DNA from: Roridomyces roridus
Taxonomy: Eukaryota; Basidiomycota; Agaricomycetes; Agaricales; Mycenaceae
Assembly: GCA_029378245.1 (NCBI GenBank)
Contig: JARKIF010000004.1
Span: forward strand, 930,001-994,000
Direction of reading: 5' to 3'
Length of the DNA: 64,000 bases
This document shows positions 45,278 through 57,278 of this stretch, one piece after another (within the stretch, counting starts at the first letter, position 1; each line of letters starts with the position of its first letter). Both the position numbers and the translations under genes were made by a program. The notes under the pieces were generated by a model. That model was not told where the DNA came from, did not search any database, and worked only from the letters and a program-made list of their open reading frames with translations.

Positions 45278-45512
45278 GATGGTCCTCCATGCAGAAACGC
45301 CACTGCTCGGACGTCGAGTCTGGTACTTGATCGCCGCCATTGAGTGGATACGCATATTATAGAATACGAAGCATTGTACTCCGTTTTTCGAATGGGTTCT
45401 TTGCAGAAGCGCTCCTAGAAAGTGCAGATAAGCGAAATGATGCCAATATTCGGATATATTGACGTGCGCGCCTAATTTCGTTTTGCTCTTCAATGCTTGC
45501 CACCCACCGCAC

Positions 45513-46975
45513 ATGGACTCGAGACGGGCTCAAACGTGCGTTTTCGCTGTGGATTCCGACGACGATTCGCCCTGACCATCTCCTGCAGCCTCGAGGCACT
45601 CGAAACTTTCATCGCCCAGCAAAAAGCCCTCCTTGCCCGCACCCAGACCGACCTCGAGACGCTGCGGAGGCTTAAAACCGAGGCTATAACAGACGCCGCG
45701 ACGAGCTCAGTGGCAGAGCAGGTGCGTCACGACGAGACCTCTCGCCTCGTCCGAGTCTCACACTACCCATGTAGTTGAGTGGCAGCGCCTTTCGACTGAG
45801 CGAGCAGGTCGACTGTGCGCCGCAGATTCCCCAAAACATTGATTGGGACCTGTTTTCCCAAAAAGACCCCTCGCCGTTCAAGTCCCTTGCCAAAGCCGCC
45901 CGGACTGCTTATACCAACCGTAATATTCCGAGCCCAGTTCCCCGCTCCGACATCTCTCAACTCCAAAAATTCGTCCGCGAGGCTCGCAGCACCATCCTCG
46001 ATCCCGTGTTATCCAAGTTCAAGTTTGAAGATGAGGACAAACCTCCGACCAGCCCACAAATTTCCGTTCATGGCCATCGCATGCCTCTCCGCGGGCCCTC
46101 GGGTCTCTTTACGCGCCGCGTTGCTCAGGCAGAGCATGCAGACGATGCGAGCACCAGCACCACTGTCGTCGGCTCGGTGTCTGCCCCCTCCTCGGCACGG
46201 TGGCACAGCCCGTCGTCGCCCGTGTTTGAGGAACAGGAGGAGCCTATTCCAATGGCTCTCGCCAAGCCTGTGCGCGCACGCCGCATCTCTACGAAATTAC
46301 AGCGTCAGAATGAGGAACGCAGTATTGTGTCTCCCGTTCGCACGCGACGCGCTACGATGATGGCAGCTATTGCAGCTACTGCACCTCCACCTCCACCTGC
46401 ACCAGCACCCCCTGCACCAGCACCCGAACCTCCCCGTCCCCGTCTCGTTATCAGGATTCCTGCCCGCAAACCCCAACCGGAGCCGGAACCAGATTGCGAG
46501 TCATATAGTCCCACGCCCAGCCCCCCGCCCAAGCGCTTCCACAGATCTTCGCAATGCATACAGTCCCCTACACCCGAACCAGAACCAACTCCAGAGCTGG
46601 ATTCCGACGACGCGTCGGAAGACATTGATCCAGACGACCCACCGACAGACTTGGAGGAGGAGCCCGAGCCCGATCCGCCGCTCGTCCTGGGCAAGCGCAA
46701 GCGCGAGAAGAAGGCTAAAATAAAGCCAGAGACATACAAGCTTAGTTGGAGCGCGAGCGAGCAGAATCTCCTTGAGAGATTGCTCGAGCAGATTCCGGTG
46801 GGCGATCCAAGGAGGTGTGTTTGTTGGTTCTTTTTCGTTGTCGGGCCCTTGCTCATCCTGCGTCAGTAGGTTTCTCAAGATTTCGAATGCGATGGAGGGT
46901 CGGCGTACACCGCGACAGGTATCGAGTCGGGTGCAGAAATATATGCAGAAGCTCAAGAAGTTTGGGCTGGCTTGA
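45513..46975 (+). CDS. ZZZ3-type Myb/SANT protein
   Basis: Exons 45513-45535, 45589-45721, 45775-46814 and 46870-46975 give 433 residues. A short coiled coil (ALETFIAQQKALLARTQTD) leads to a disordered middle with Pro/Ala runs and acidic Asp/Glu tracts. A basic patch (LGKRKREKKAKIKP) precedes a C-terminal SANT/Myb repeat: LSWSASEQNLLERLLEQIP, then RRFLKISNAMEGRRTPRQV and SSRVQKYMQKLKKFGLA. This Myb is closest in pattern to that of ZZZ3 (ATAC acetyltransferase complex reader), but the protein stops right after it and has no ZZ zinc finger. It is likely a nuclear chromatin-associated factor. Confidence 0.82.
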
Positions 46976-47040
46976 CTTGGAAATAAGAGAATGTAATGTA
47001 CATAATTCGGCGATAAATCTCTAACCCTGCTCGCGACAAG

Positions 47041-49309
47041 TTACGCCCTAGCCTCTTTGATCAAATCGGCGGCCTCGTTCGGCGACGACGTATACTGCCT
47101 GCCTGCGGATTCGCGCTGGGCGGCCGAGGCTAGTGCTGTCAGCTTAGAATTTGGACTCGAGGAGAGCAGACTCACCAAGACCGATCCATCCACGACGCGG
47201 AGGAAAGGTATGCCCTTGACGCGGAGGTCGGGGTCCACGACACCTCCCTCTGCGTCTTTCGCAGACATACTGTTGCTCCCGAGAGGGTGAAAAATCGTCG
47301 ACGCCGAGTTGCGGATGTAAGCCTCAATGGCGGCATCGGTGGTGACATTGGGAAAAGGCTGATAGCGCTCGATGATATACTTGCGCCAGGTCGGTGCTGC
47401 TGCGAAATCCAATAGAATCTTGATCCCTTCACGCATCATCTCCAAGTCCAGTGGGTCATTGAGAAAGCCAGGATCGATTAGTGGCGGCGCGAATGGGTCG
47501 CTGGAGCTCAGAGTAACGGAGCCACCTAACTCGCATGAGTATTGGTTTTCTTTTTATCAAGTTTGTGATACTCACGGGAAACGGGGCACAAAAGCGCGAC
47601 GACGAGATTGAAAAAGTTGCCAGTCGGGGGTAGTGGCAAGCCGCCGATCCCATTCTGGGGATGGTTGGCCAAACAGACGATCCGGATTTGAATGACGCAC
47701 CAAAGGCAATATCTCATAGTGCGGGCTCTTGGGTCCAGACGCAGGATCAGCGCGACCTCGGAGGACAGAGTTGTCGAGGGACAAGCGGCTCCAACCGACA
47801 AAATTACCCAAGATTGATTCGACAAAACGGCCCTGTCGATTATCAAGCCAATCGTCGAGGACTTGTGCCGAGAGGGTCGCGTTGCGGGTGAGGGTGTCGA
47901 TTGTGTCCGTCGAATTCACCTCCCAGTAAACACCAATCGTGGCCTGGTCGGCTAGATTCTGGCCTACGTCGGGAAGGTGAACGGTGGATGCTATTCCAAG
48001 CTCAGCCAGAGCCCGCTTGTCGCCGATTCCAGAACTCAGTAGAATGCGGGGCGATCCGATGGACCCTGCAGAGAGGATAACTTCCTTGCGGGCGGTCACA
48101 ATATGCAATGTTGCTGCAGCGCCTGTTCAGTAAGGAGAATGAGCGTGAATACAAAGAACCTCACTCGTGTTTCCTTGTTTGAATTCCACGGCTTTGAATG
48201 TCGCTGGAGATTGGGCTGTTTGGACTAGTCGGGATACTTGGGCGTGAACGAGGACGTGGAGATTCGGACGATCGATGTATTTGGGTCCTAGATAAGAGGT
48301 CGCAGAGCTGCTTCTCTGGCCGAGGCTGTCAATCGTGGATTGCGCCCAACCTTGAACGGCGGTCAACGTCGGCGACTCGAATCAAAGCCATGTTGCTTAC
48401 CAACACCCAACGGGTTTCCGCTAGGGTACAGGAGTGAGACTTGGAGGACCAAAGACACAAGTGGGATACCCACGAATTCATGTCGAGGTTGAAGGGAAAC
48501 TCCGAGGGCAATTCCTTGGTCGTCTGGAGGAGCATGTTGTCGATCGGTTGAGGATACCCCGGGAGAGTCACAGAATTGACTCCAGATACGCTGTGTACTT
48601 TGGGGTCATACTCGCCAGCGGTGGAGTGGTTGTCGGCAGGCAAAGACCACAATTCATTCTATGTCTCTAATGAAAAATGATATCCCGTAATCAGAGAGGA
48701 ACGTACCTTGCGAAAGTATTTCTGCACGTTTGACCACGACCAACCAGAGTCCCCGGTCGTACTGGCGTAGTTGTCCCAGTCATCTGAACTGCCTCGGGTG
48801 TACAACATGTAGTTGATAGAGCTGCTACCACCCAGCATATGACCTCTGCGCGAAAAACATTAGCTGGAATTTCGAGGTAGCGCTGCACATACCTTGGATA
48901 GTCTATCGATCGCCCGTTAAGACCGGGCTGCGCCGTAGTAGTGTAATTCCAGCTATACGGGGAATTGGACGTGATGGTGCTGCCCAGGAAAGGAACGATG
49001 GAGGGGAGCACGTCGACGTTTCTGAAAGAAGTGAGTCAAGGAAAAACCAAGATAAACGTCCACACGATGGACCAGCTTCCAGCAAAAGCACAGAATAGTT
49101 GGCATTCTCGGTCAATCTATTGGCCAGGACACTGCCCGCCGTCCCGCCTACAAGAAGAGGCGTCGAATGAAGAACGAACTGGGGAGGGCAAAAGCAATAC
49201 CTCCACAGATCACGAAATCAAAGGAAATCGTCGGCAGCAGCTCAACATCTTCGTACAGTTTTGCAAGACAAAGCAACGGTGATGCCAAAGCGAGGAAAAG
49301 GCGCAGCAT
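47041..49309 (-). CDS. GMC oxidoreductase, aryl-alcohol-oxidase-like (C-terminus frame-broken)
   Basis: Secreted FAD enzyme of the aryl-alcohol/glucose oxidase group, a typical H2O2 producer for lignocellulose decay. The start at 49309 gives a signal peptide (MLRLFLALASPLLCLA). The FAD motif splices to GGGTAGSVLANRL, then HMLGGSSSINYMLYTRG (GMC signature 1), ILSAGSIGSPRILLSSGIG (signature 2), and FHPLGSNSMS with VVDPDLRVKGIPFLRVVDGS carrying the active-site His. Downstream of VVDGSVL the conserved end (ANPQAGSIYVVAERAADLIKEA-type) is spread over three reading frames between about 47100 and 47055, implying two single-base insertions. Depending on frame, translation ends at 47041 or within the 20 bases before it. 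The second catalytic residue would be lost in two of the three frames. Confidence 0.85.
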
Positions 49310-50016
49310 ATCGGGAGTTGTCCAGAGTGTAGTTTAGGAGAGTTTTAGCGGTAAGCTCGGATATCCGCACGATGCCGTGAGCCCCGATTGAGTGCAGGGT
49401 AGGCCGGGCGGTATTCGTCCGAATGGTGCTGCCAGGTCCATGGCCTTAAGGTGGAGTGGTACAAGGGATCTACAGTTCGGGCGGAGGAGGCAAGGCGAGC
49501 GAGATCGTGGTAAGCAGCAAGTCAAGTTCAAACTCCGCAGATCAACCTCTTTTGTTTCTTACCGCAAGTCCTCAGCTAGAAACAGCCTCAAAATTCAAAT
49601 ATATATGTCTACCTCTTCACATACTGCTGCTCCATGTAGACGCATGGTTCAAAAATACCCGAAATTTACTTTGAATCTTCCAGATTGAGCGTAGTTCTCT
49701 CGTAGTTGCGCTCTGGGTCCTTGAACCACTGTAGTGTTCTGTTCGTCAAGGCCTCAGTGCTCACTACCAATCGCATCGAGACGAGGAATTCGTTGATGGC
49801 GGCTTCCCGGGATGGCATTGACGACGTCATCCATCACCACAACGACCTCTTCTCAACCACCACGACTATCCGAACGACTGTCTTCAGATTCACGCAACGC
49901 TACTAGAGAGGCTGTTATCGAGCCTAACCACGACTGCAAGTTACAACGATTGCTACAGCAGTGCATTAACACGAGCGACGAATAAGTTACATATAACGCT
50001 CTAAAAGTCCCAAAAT
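49310..50016. other. Intergenic, nothing recognised
   Basis: About 700 bp upstream of the GMC gene and downstream of the alginate-lyase-like gene, with AT-richer stretches (ATATATATG near 49602). No gene or repeat is supported. Confidence 0.4.
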
Positions 50017-51696
50017 CTACCAACCCGCAAAGAACCCAGTCAAAACTGCAGCACCCATTACCAGCGGCAGCGACCCCAATGTCGTTGTAGCTGCTCCAGA
50101 CGCACCAGGCCCAGACACAGACCCTGACCCTGACCCAGAAGAGTTGGATCCACCGCTGCTCGCGCCATTGTTACTCCCCAGCGGCCCTGGGTCACCCACA
50201 AGCGGTTGGTCCCACAAGAACGTCGCGTCCCACGCATATTCCGGGAACTTTGCTTGCAAAAACTTGACGTATTTGCCATCGGGATCACCGTACTCTACTG
50301 CAACTGCCGCAACGTTCTGGAAAATCTCGTCAACGGCGTAACCTTCGCCACTCGCATCTGGGTCGACCGTCATGGTCATGTCCAGCGCGTTTTGGATGTT
50401 GCTGCCCGCTTTGGTGGTCATATGCCACGGATCTGAAGTTGGGTCGGCATATTTGAGCAGGCGCGCGTTGGTCTAAATGTAAGGTGAGAACATTGGCGAG
50501 GGAATAACAAGCCAACTCACTATCATCGCGGCGAGGTTGTAGTTTCTGTAGTGGTACGGGTGCGTACGCGACGCCTCCATGGGCTGGTCTCCGGTCTTGT
50601 TGATCTGCGCTTGGTAGATCCCATCGAAGAACTTGCGACCATTAGCAACAGCGCCAGGAACGTCGTTGACGAGAAGCTTGAGGGACGTGAGCTGGTTAAA
50701 GCAGAAGCTCCCATGGTTGCTGTCCACAACGTTAAGACGCCAGACAGCGGATATGTGGCAAGCACTTACTTGCCGGATGCGCATTCGTCGGTACCGATTT
50801 TATTGGTCTCCAGCCAGGTGATGTACTCCTTTGCCCATGCGATGAACGCCTGAATCCAACTCGTCCGTCCAGTCTGTGCAGTTGCGTTTCCGGAGGATGA
50901 GGATTCCAGACGCGACTTTGGCCATCCCTTTCAGGTCGCTATATCACCAGTCAATCCAAGCATCAAGGGTCGGACAAAATAATTACAGCACACCGGTATG
51001 TTGGCCGACTTGCCCGTTCGGCCCCCGCGCCATCTGCGCATAGTTCAAGTTGGGATTCATGCGTGTATCGGGGTTTATGAACCAAACGTCCATAAAGTTG
51101 GCGATTCGTTGCGAGTAGATTGAGGAAGACTCATTCTGGAACGAAAACGCCAACGCGTTGTACAAGACCGAGTCGGAGACGTTGAAGAATGCGCCAATGT
51201 CGTTGATGGTGAGCCGATCGGGATTAAATTGCCCGTCCCTGTTGACATATGGGCAGGTTTTCCAGACTGCGCAAGAGGAGTTCAGACGAGGCAACGTCGA
51301 TGGGACTGAAACTGACCTTCTTCAGGCGTCAATTCCGTGGTGTTTCCGACTTTGGAGCAGTCTGGCCAATAACTGTGGGTATCCTGAGCACACCATTCGA
51401 GGGGGGAGGTAAGAACATACTATGGCGCCCAGCTCATGTAGTCATTCTTGTTACCACTGGGTGCAAGAATCGTTTTGTTGGTGACACTCCAAGGCCCAGA
51501 TGCAGATAGCTGCTCCGCCCAAGCTATAATCGAGCGCTGCGCCCCTAGTGTTGTGTTCGCAAATTTGCCCGAAACGATGTAATCCGGATTGACGAAATCA
51601 TTCGCATAGTTTGTGAAGGGCTGAATGTCCTGCCCGGACGGTGGCCAACGTGGAGAAGGACACCAAGAAAAAAGAAAGGAGTGTAGGGGGTAGCAT
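50017..51696 (-). CDS. Alginate-lyase-like polysaccharide lyase with GPI-type tail
   Basis: Contains the alginate-lyase (alpha/alpha-toroid) pattern: VWKTCPYVNRDGQ, FNVSDSVLYNALAFSF, AWAKEYITWLETN, the active-site block NNHGSFCFNQ, and THPYHYRNYNLAAMI. The C-terminus is a Gly/Ser run followed by a hydrophobic end (LVMGAAVLTGFFAGW), which fits a GPI-anchor signal. Introns (for example 50474-50519 and 50720-50768) are short and canonical. The best start is 51696 (MLPPTLLSFFLVSFSTLATVRA, a good signal peptide). However, the mature sequence (DIQPFTNYAND) is in the next frame, so a 1-nt shift near 51630 or a 43-nt intron after FFL is required. It is likely a cell-surface or wall enzyme acting on uronic-acid polymers; substrate not known. 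Confidence 0.75.
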
Positions 51697-52364
51697 TGGA
51701 GTGGGTATACGAGCACGGTGCCACTTGTCAATCCCGAGTATTATATGTACCATTCATTCCATGGGCGGTCTGATGTCCCCGACTTTGGCTGGGCGCCCAG
51801 AGAACGCGCGCCCCTTGTTTCGATTGGCGATTACCAGCGATTACCGCGGGCCGAAAGTGCTTATCGCATCATGGAAATTTTTCAACCTGTGCTCTGTGCT
51901 CACACCGCTGAAGGTGCGAGTAAGCAGGACCCAACTGCGCTAACCTCCAGGTCGTTCGTAGAAAAGCCCCGAAGCCCTCAAACAATTGTCGGAGCGTTCG
52001 CCGGTCGGAACATACATTGAATACCATTTAGGAGTTATCCCCTTTCGAAGTGACGCGTGGCACGTGCTTTCTAATCAGTAGCTGTTTGGCAGTGTTTGTA
52101 ATTCCTCGTCCCCGCCATCCTGCTCGAAAACGTCTGAGGACGTGCCAGCTGCATATAATCCTCGCTTATCCACAAAAAATGACTCTCCTATGGTCCAAAT
52201 TCCCCAGCTGAAGACCTCAAGGACAGTCATCAATATATGGGAACAAAGGCACAACTTGGGCCTTTGAGTGCCATTTCCGGAACGTGAATTCCAGGTATTT
52301 AAGCTGCCTGCAGGTCTCCTTCATCTTTATCTTCAACTTCAATCATTTCAAGTCGCTAGTCGAC
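51697..52364. promoter_or_regulatory. Shared upstream region of the lyase and Clp1-like genes
   Basis: 670 bp between divergent genes. TATTTAA at 52296-52302 lies 63 bp before the Clp1-like ATG and is a plausible TATA box. No ORF is supported. Confidence 0.4.
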
Positions 52365-53601
52365 ATGTCGTCCATCTCAAGCCTCCCCATTCTCAGTGTT
52401 TCCTACAGTCCTACGTCTGTAAACGCCTTGGAACGCGATGTCGACCGCAACTTGCTCGCTGCCATCTCGCCTGACCGCGACGAGCTGCTTTTGAGCAAGA
52501 AGCCAATCGAAGAACTTCGCCAGGTGCTGAAGATTCGGGTTGGTGGTAAAAAAGAAAGGTGGGTACACTCCTCCGCCCTTTCTTTCCTCCGTCGTAATTG
52601 AGGTGGCATGTGCAGTCACTGGTTGTACAAGGTCAAGCAACGCACGAACCTCAATTCTCGTGATGCCACCGCACGCACGTCCACCCTTATCCACCGAGTC
52701 AACGATGGCGAGAACAAAGCCTCGGCAATTCGGCGCGTGTTGTCCACTTCGTCGCTTAATCGGGCGCAGAGACCATTCATGCGGATTCGAGCAATGGTAC
52801 TCTCGGCAGGACCGAGGCGGATGGCGTCAACGTGTGGGGAGCTTTCATCCTCAGCACAGGACCAGAAGCTTATATCTCCCCGACCCCTGGGGCCGACCCA
52901 CATCCTCGTGGTATATTCCGACTCCTTGACGCTCTCCCAGTCGGTGCCGCGCCATGCCACCTTCCTGGACATCCCGATCAACGACCTGCTCTTCCTCATG
53001 AGCGCGTCAAATGTCCAGCGGCCTGCCACATCGCCTCCACAAACAACTTCTCCGTGCCGTATTGCGTGTACCCAAATTGGAGACCTTCCACGCCATCATC
53101 GTATACATGCACACCATGAATCAAGCCTGAGCTTTTCCGCGTCATCATCCCCCAGTGGATGCGTGACTTGATGCACCCGCTGCCTCTTCTCGCACCAAGG
53201 GAGGCAGCGCCAGTCCATATTCTCTCCAAAGAAGCCCCGCGGCCCAGGCATCGCTATTTAGCAAGCTCTCCGGCCCCAAGCTCGCTAGCTCTGCGAGCTC
53301 GGTCTACAGCGTCGATACCGTGTCGTCGGGCTTTTCAGGCCACTCCTCTTTGGAGGCCCCAGAGCGCTCGGCGGATGCGATCGCGCAGGACATTGTCGAC
53401 AGCCTGCCCTTCTGTGCTGATGAGGACCCCTCGCACGACGAGTTGGTGTCGGTGCTGACGTCGCTCAATGCGCTCAAGACGAACCTGGCGTTCCTTGGGT
53501 ACTATGCAAGGGCGGTTTGGGACGAGTTGGACGTGTATGTGGCTGTTCTGACACGCGCGCTCGTCTTGAGGGCCTCTTTGACCGAGCCTGAAGCGAATTA
53601 G
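52365..53601 (+). pseudogene. CLP1: Clp1-like developmental regulator with several frame breaks
   Basis: Homolog of the basidiomycete Clp1 family, which in Coprinopsis and Ustilago acts downstream of the mating-type homeodomain proteins in clamp formation and dikaryotic growth. Exon 1 is 52365-52558; the intron is 52559-52615. The hallmark blocks are present in order but in different frames: HATFLDIPINDLLFLMSAS (frame A), LLRAVLRVPKLETFHAIIVY and MHTMNQA (frame B), ELFRVIIPQWMRDLMHPLP (frame C), then LEAPERSADAIAQDIVDSLP and the conserved helical end DELDVYVAVLTRAL (frame B). Shifts lie near 53012, at 53128 (one extra T in CAAGCCTGAG) and near 53205. No intron with normal length and ends explains them. 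It is either a recent pseudogene or an indel-rich assembly stretch. Confidence 0.75.
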
Positions 53602-53739
53602 TGTTGTAGGTACACTTGCTCGTGTTGTTCTGTTGTACAAGTGTTCATCTAGGTGTATAATACGTAATGCAAGCGCTGGCGTAAAAAGAGTCCAGTCCGT
53701 CCATTGTATATGTGTCCGTGTAGTGTCGTGCGTGCGTGA

Positions 53740-56700
53740 TTAATCGATGATAGTAATGTTCCCCTGCAGCCGTGCATCTCTCGAACTGGTGCCAACAGTC
53801 ACTCCGATTGTGCCATTCGGAGTGCGCCATCCCTGCGCGACAGTGTCCCAGATACTAAGGTCATACCGCGACAGAGTGATGCTGACAGTTTTCTTCTCGC
53901 CAGGTAAAACCTCGACGTTGGTAAACCCTTTGAGGAGCGAGGGTGGTTCGGCGGCAGAGGGTGGCATGTTCAAGTAGAGTTGAGGGATCTGGTGTGATGT
54001 ATTCAGTATCGCTTTCAACACAAAAATATGAATACGCACATCGCCTCCCCAGACCGAGCCAGTATTTTCGACTTCAAACGTCACATTGAAGAGAGGGCGA
54101 TGAAGCCTGTGGCAAGATGAGAAGATGGTAGTATGGCAGAGGATTCAAAACGCACCACAGAGCCGTTGAAGAGCCTTGCGCTATCGGAGTAGCATTACCA
54201 GCCGCCCAAGACTCTTCCAGCTTTTTATCCGTAGATCCCTGGTGCCCAATCTTGCCGATATGGAGCCGACTATATGTGAAGTTGGTGTAGCTGAGCCCAA
54301 AGCCAAACTCGAAGCGAGGTGTGATATTGAGGCTATCGAAATGGCGGTAATCCACGTTCAAGCTGCATATGCGTTGATACTTTCGAATGAAGGGCAATAT
54401 ATGGACGTACCCTTCTGTGTACGGGATGCTCAGAATGTCCGAACCTTCTCCTCCAAGGACGAGCTGCGCTGAATAGTCCGAGGCCTGCTTGGCGATGGTG
54501 TACGGGAGGCGGCCAGAAGGATTCCAGTCGCCATAGAGGACGTCGGTGATGGAATTACCCGCTTCTTGCCCGGGGATTCCCGCCCACAGGACTGCAGTGA
54601 CATTTGGGTGGTCTACCCAGGGCTCGACAATCAGAGGTCCGACGGAGTGAACGATGACGATCGTGTTATTGTTCTGAGCCGCAACAGCCAAGATCATGTT
54701 ATCGCCGTTGTTCCAGGCAGTAAGGTTCTTGCTGAAAAAAGGTCGCTTCAAGTCGTAAATCGGTCAAAGATCTACCCACCGGTCACCCTCGTTACCGTCC
54801 ACGGTAATATAATCTTCCCCCGAGTCTGAAGAAATGAAAACAAGGGCCGCAGATTTCCCAATTGCCATGTTGCCCGCCCGGTCCGTGTCATAGTCATCCA
54901 AGATCCAGGAGACGCTGGTACGATTCTTCCTCGCTCGTGATTGAATCGCCTCAAGGGGCTACAGTCCATTCAGTGATGCTGCGTAGGTGGAAATGAGGAC
55001 GAAACGCACGGAAATGAGGTACGTGAAGTTAGCGGTACTGGAATATGCTTGAGATCAAGAAGGCATCCAATAAAAAGTGGCTTACCCCGAGCCCCAGCCC
55101 ATAGCCAAGATCCCGTCCACCCCGCCTTGATCTGCGAAATGGTTGGGCCCGATCTTGGCTGGGCCAGCATCACTGCCAACGAGCAGAATACTCCGTGGCT
55201 TGGTCAACGGCAGCGCACAGTCGGTGTTCTTGAGCAGGACGGTGCTAGCAGCGCCGATCTTGCGTACCACCTCGAAGTGGTCTGCTTGAACGTCCACGTG
55301 CTCATTGGTGACCTCGCTGGCGGGATTGAACGCATCGAAATTCGTGGTAGGGAAGTCCTCCGCGTCCTGGTGCAACAAGTACCATGCCGCGATGATACGG
55401 GTTGCTAGTCATGTGAGAAACTAGAGAACGGAGGCGAATGAGCACGTACCCATGTCGTCCAACCGGGCCAGTGGGATGGTATTATTCTGGACATAAGAGG
55501 AGAGGTTCGGCCCAAAATACTGTAGGTACCGGTCAAGCAAGAAATAGGAACAGTCAATACACATACACTCGTGCCGGATCCAAAGGTGATGTCTCCAGGC
55601 ATGGTCATCTACACAAGTCTCGGACCGAATATCGAAGGAGAGAGAAAAGCGCCTACGTCAAGCCCCGTTATGGCCGATATCGTCGAGTGGGTGGCGGACC
55701 AATCGGACATGATATCTGCACCAGCATGTGAGAAGGACGTGATGAAAACACACTGGCAACTCACATCCTTGGAAGCCAAATTCACGCTGCGAGATATCAT
55801 GAGCTTTAAGCATCAGCCAAGGGCATTGGAAATACCTTGATAATGTCGTCCATGATCTTTTCGTTTTCACACGCATACGTGCCATTGATCAGGTCTACTT
55901 GATGTTAGAGATACACACTGTGCAGAGACGCCAAGCTCACTGTAGCTGCACATGATGCTGCGAAAAGATTAACAAGCACCCAATTCCGTTGCAAACACTT
56001 ACGAAGCGACACCTGCCATGATACTGCGCAAAAAGGGGTGGGCATAGATTTCATGTTGCGTCCGGTCGTCCACGTCCGAGCTTTCCTGGGTGCGGAAGTG
56101 TTCCTGCTCGCTGTGAATTCCGCATTAGCCAAATCCCCACGATCTCCATGCACGAACTTGTTGATCAGATGCTTAGCACAGGCCTGGACCCCACCCTCCT
56201 GCATGCCGAGGATGGTCTCGTACGCGGCCTCTCCGGCGAGGAAGGGGTCGGCACCAAAGCCTTCCCAGTTTCGACCACCCTGTGCGAGCCGTCCAATGTT
56301 CATCATTGGTCCCAAGGCCACGTTGACGCCCTTGCCGACGTTCTCGCGGCCCATGAACAGTCCACGTCGACGAATAAGCTTGCGGTTCCATCTAATGGCG
56401 CTCCGTCAGTCAGAGTTAAGACACGTCAAAGCACCTACGTTGCCGCCGTGTTGATACCAGAGGGGAAGGCAGTTACAAAGTCCGCGAAACGGACCCCTTG
56501 CCGAGCGTCAGTCTGTGAATCAACGACTCGAACAGTAACGCACCTAAAGGAGAATCCTGGAAAACGAATGAGCGATGAATGGACAGGAGATGAGATCATA
56601 CATACCTCGAGGCACAAGCCAGGGAATTTCGTGCCATTGTCACCAATAGGAGGCGTGTTTCCCTTTGTTCCGAGTTCAAGGAGGCCGCACATACGAGCTA

Positions 56701-57132
56701 GGAATACTCACAACACAGCGACCAACCGACCAGCCTACACCAGTACCAATCGCCACTTTCTCGTCAATAGTGAAATTGGCAATCTACTAGAATAAGCACG
56801 CCAGTCCGAGTCCACGAGGAGAACACGCGTACCCTCTCCTTTGCCTTGTGGTACGCGCCATGCCATGCCTTGGTAAAGTCCGGGATGAATGGGGAGCCAA
56901 CAGGGGGCGGTTTCTTGGGGTCCGTACGTGGAGAGACGCCAGCAATTGGTGCCTGGGAAGGAAGAGGGAAAGCAGAGAAGGAGTATTCGCTAATAGGAAC
57001 AGTAATGACAGTTTCTGTCGGGACGGGTGCAGTGCCGGAGAATGTAGCAGTGTCTGCAGCCCCAGGTGCCTCTTGAGATGTGCATTGCAGCGCCGGGATT
57101 AGAAGAAATAGAAGGGGGCCTAGTGGATGCAT
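53740..57132 (-). CDS. Secreted GH3 beta-glucosidase
   Basis: Extracellular glycoside hydrolase family 3 enzyme that cleaves cellobiose and beta-glucosides. The start at 57132 gives the signal peptide MHPLGPLLFLLIPALQCTS. Many short exons follow: GPMMNIGRLAQGGRNWEGFG, CAKHLINNEQEHFRTQES (spliced over an intron at about 56110-56150), YAHPFLRSIMAG, the nucleophile-Asp motif GYVMSDWSATHS, GLDMTMPGD, VLLKNTDCALPL in the C-terminal sandwich, GIPGQEAGNSITDVLYGDWN, EFGFGLSYTNFTYS, and a fibronectin-III-like end (NVEVLPGEKKTVSITL) to the stop at 53740. All joins I checked keep the frame, in contrast to its neighbours. It belongs with the GMC oxidase and lyase in a small polysaccharide-attack island. 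Confidence 0.93.
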
Positions 57133-57278
57133 GAGAGTCGTGAGGAAGAAAGGTGGAGTGCGGAGAAAAACCTCCGTGCCAAGCGTGTTTAGTAGCCGAT
57201 CACACCCTTGCCGCGTCTTCAAACTTACCACCGTGAGGATCTCCGAGGCTCATTCTACCATGCCTTACACGCGTCTAG

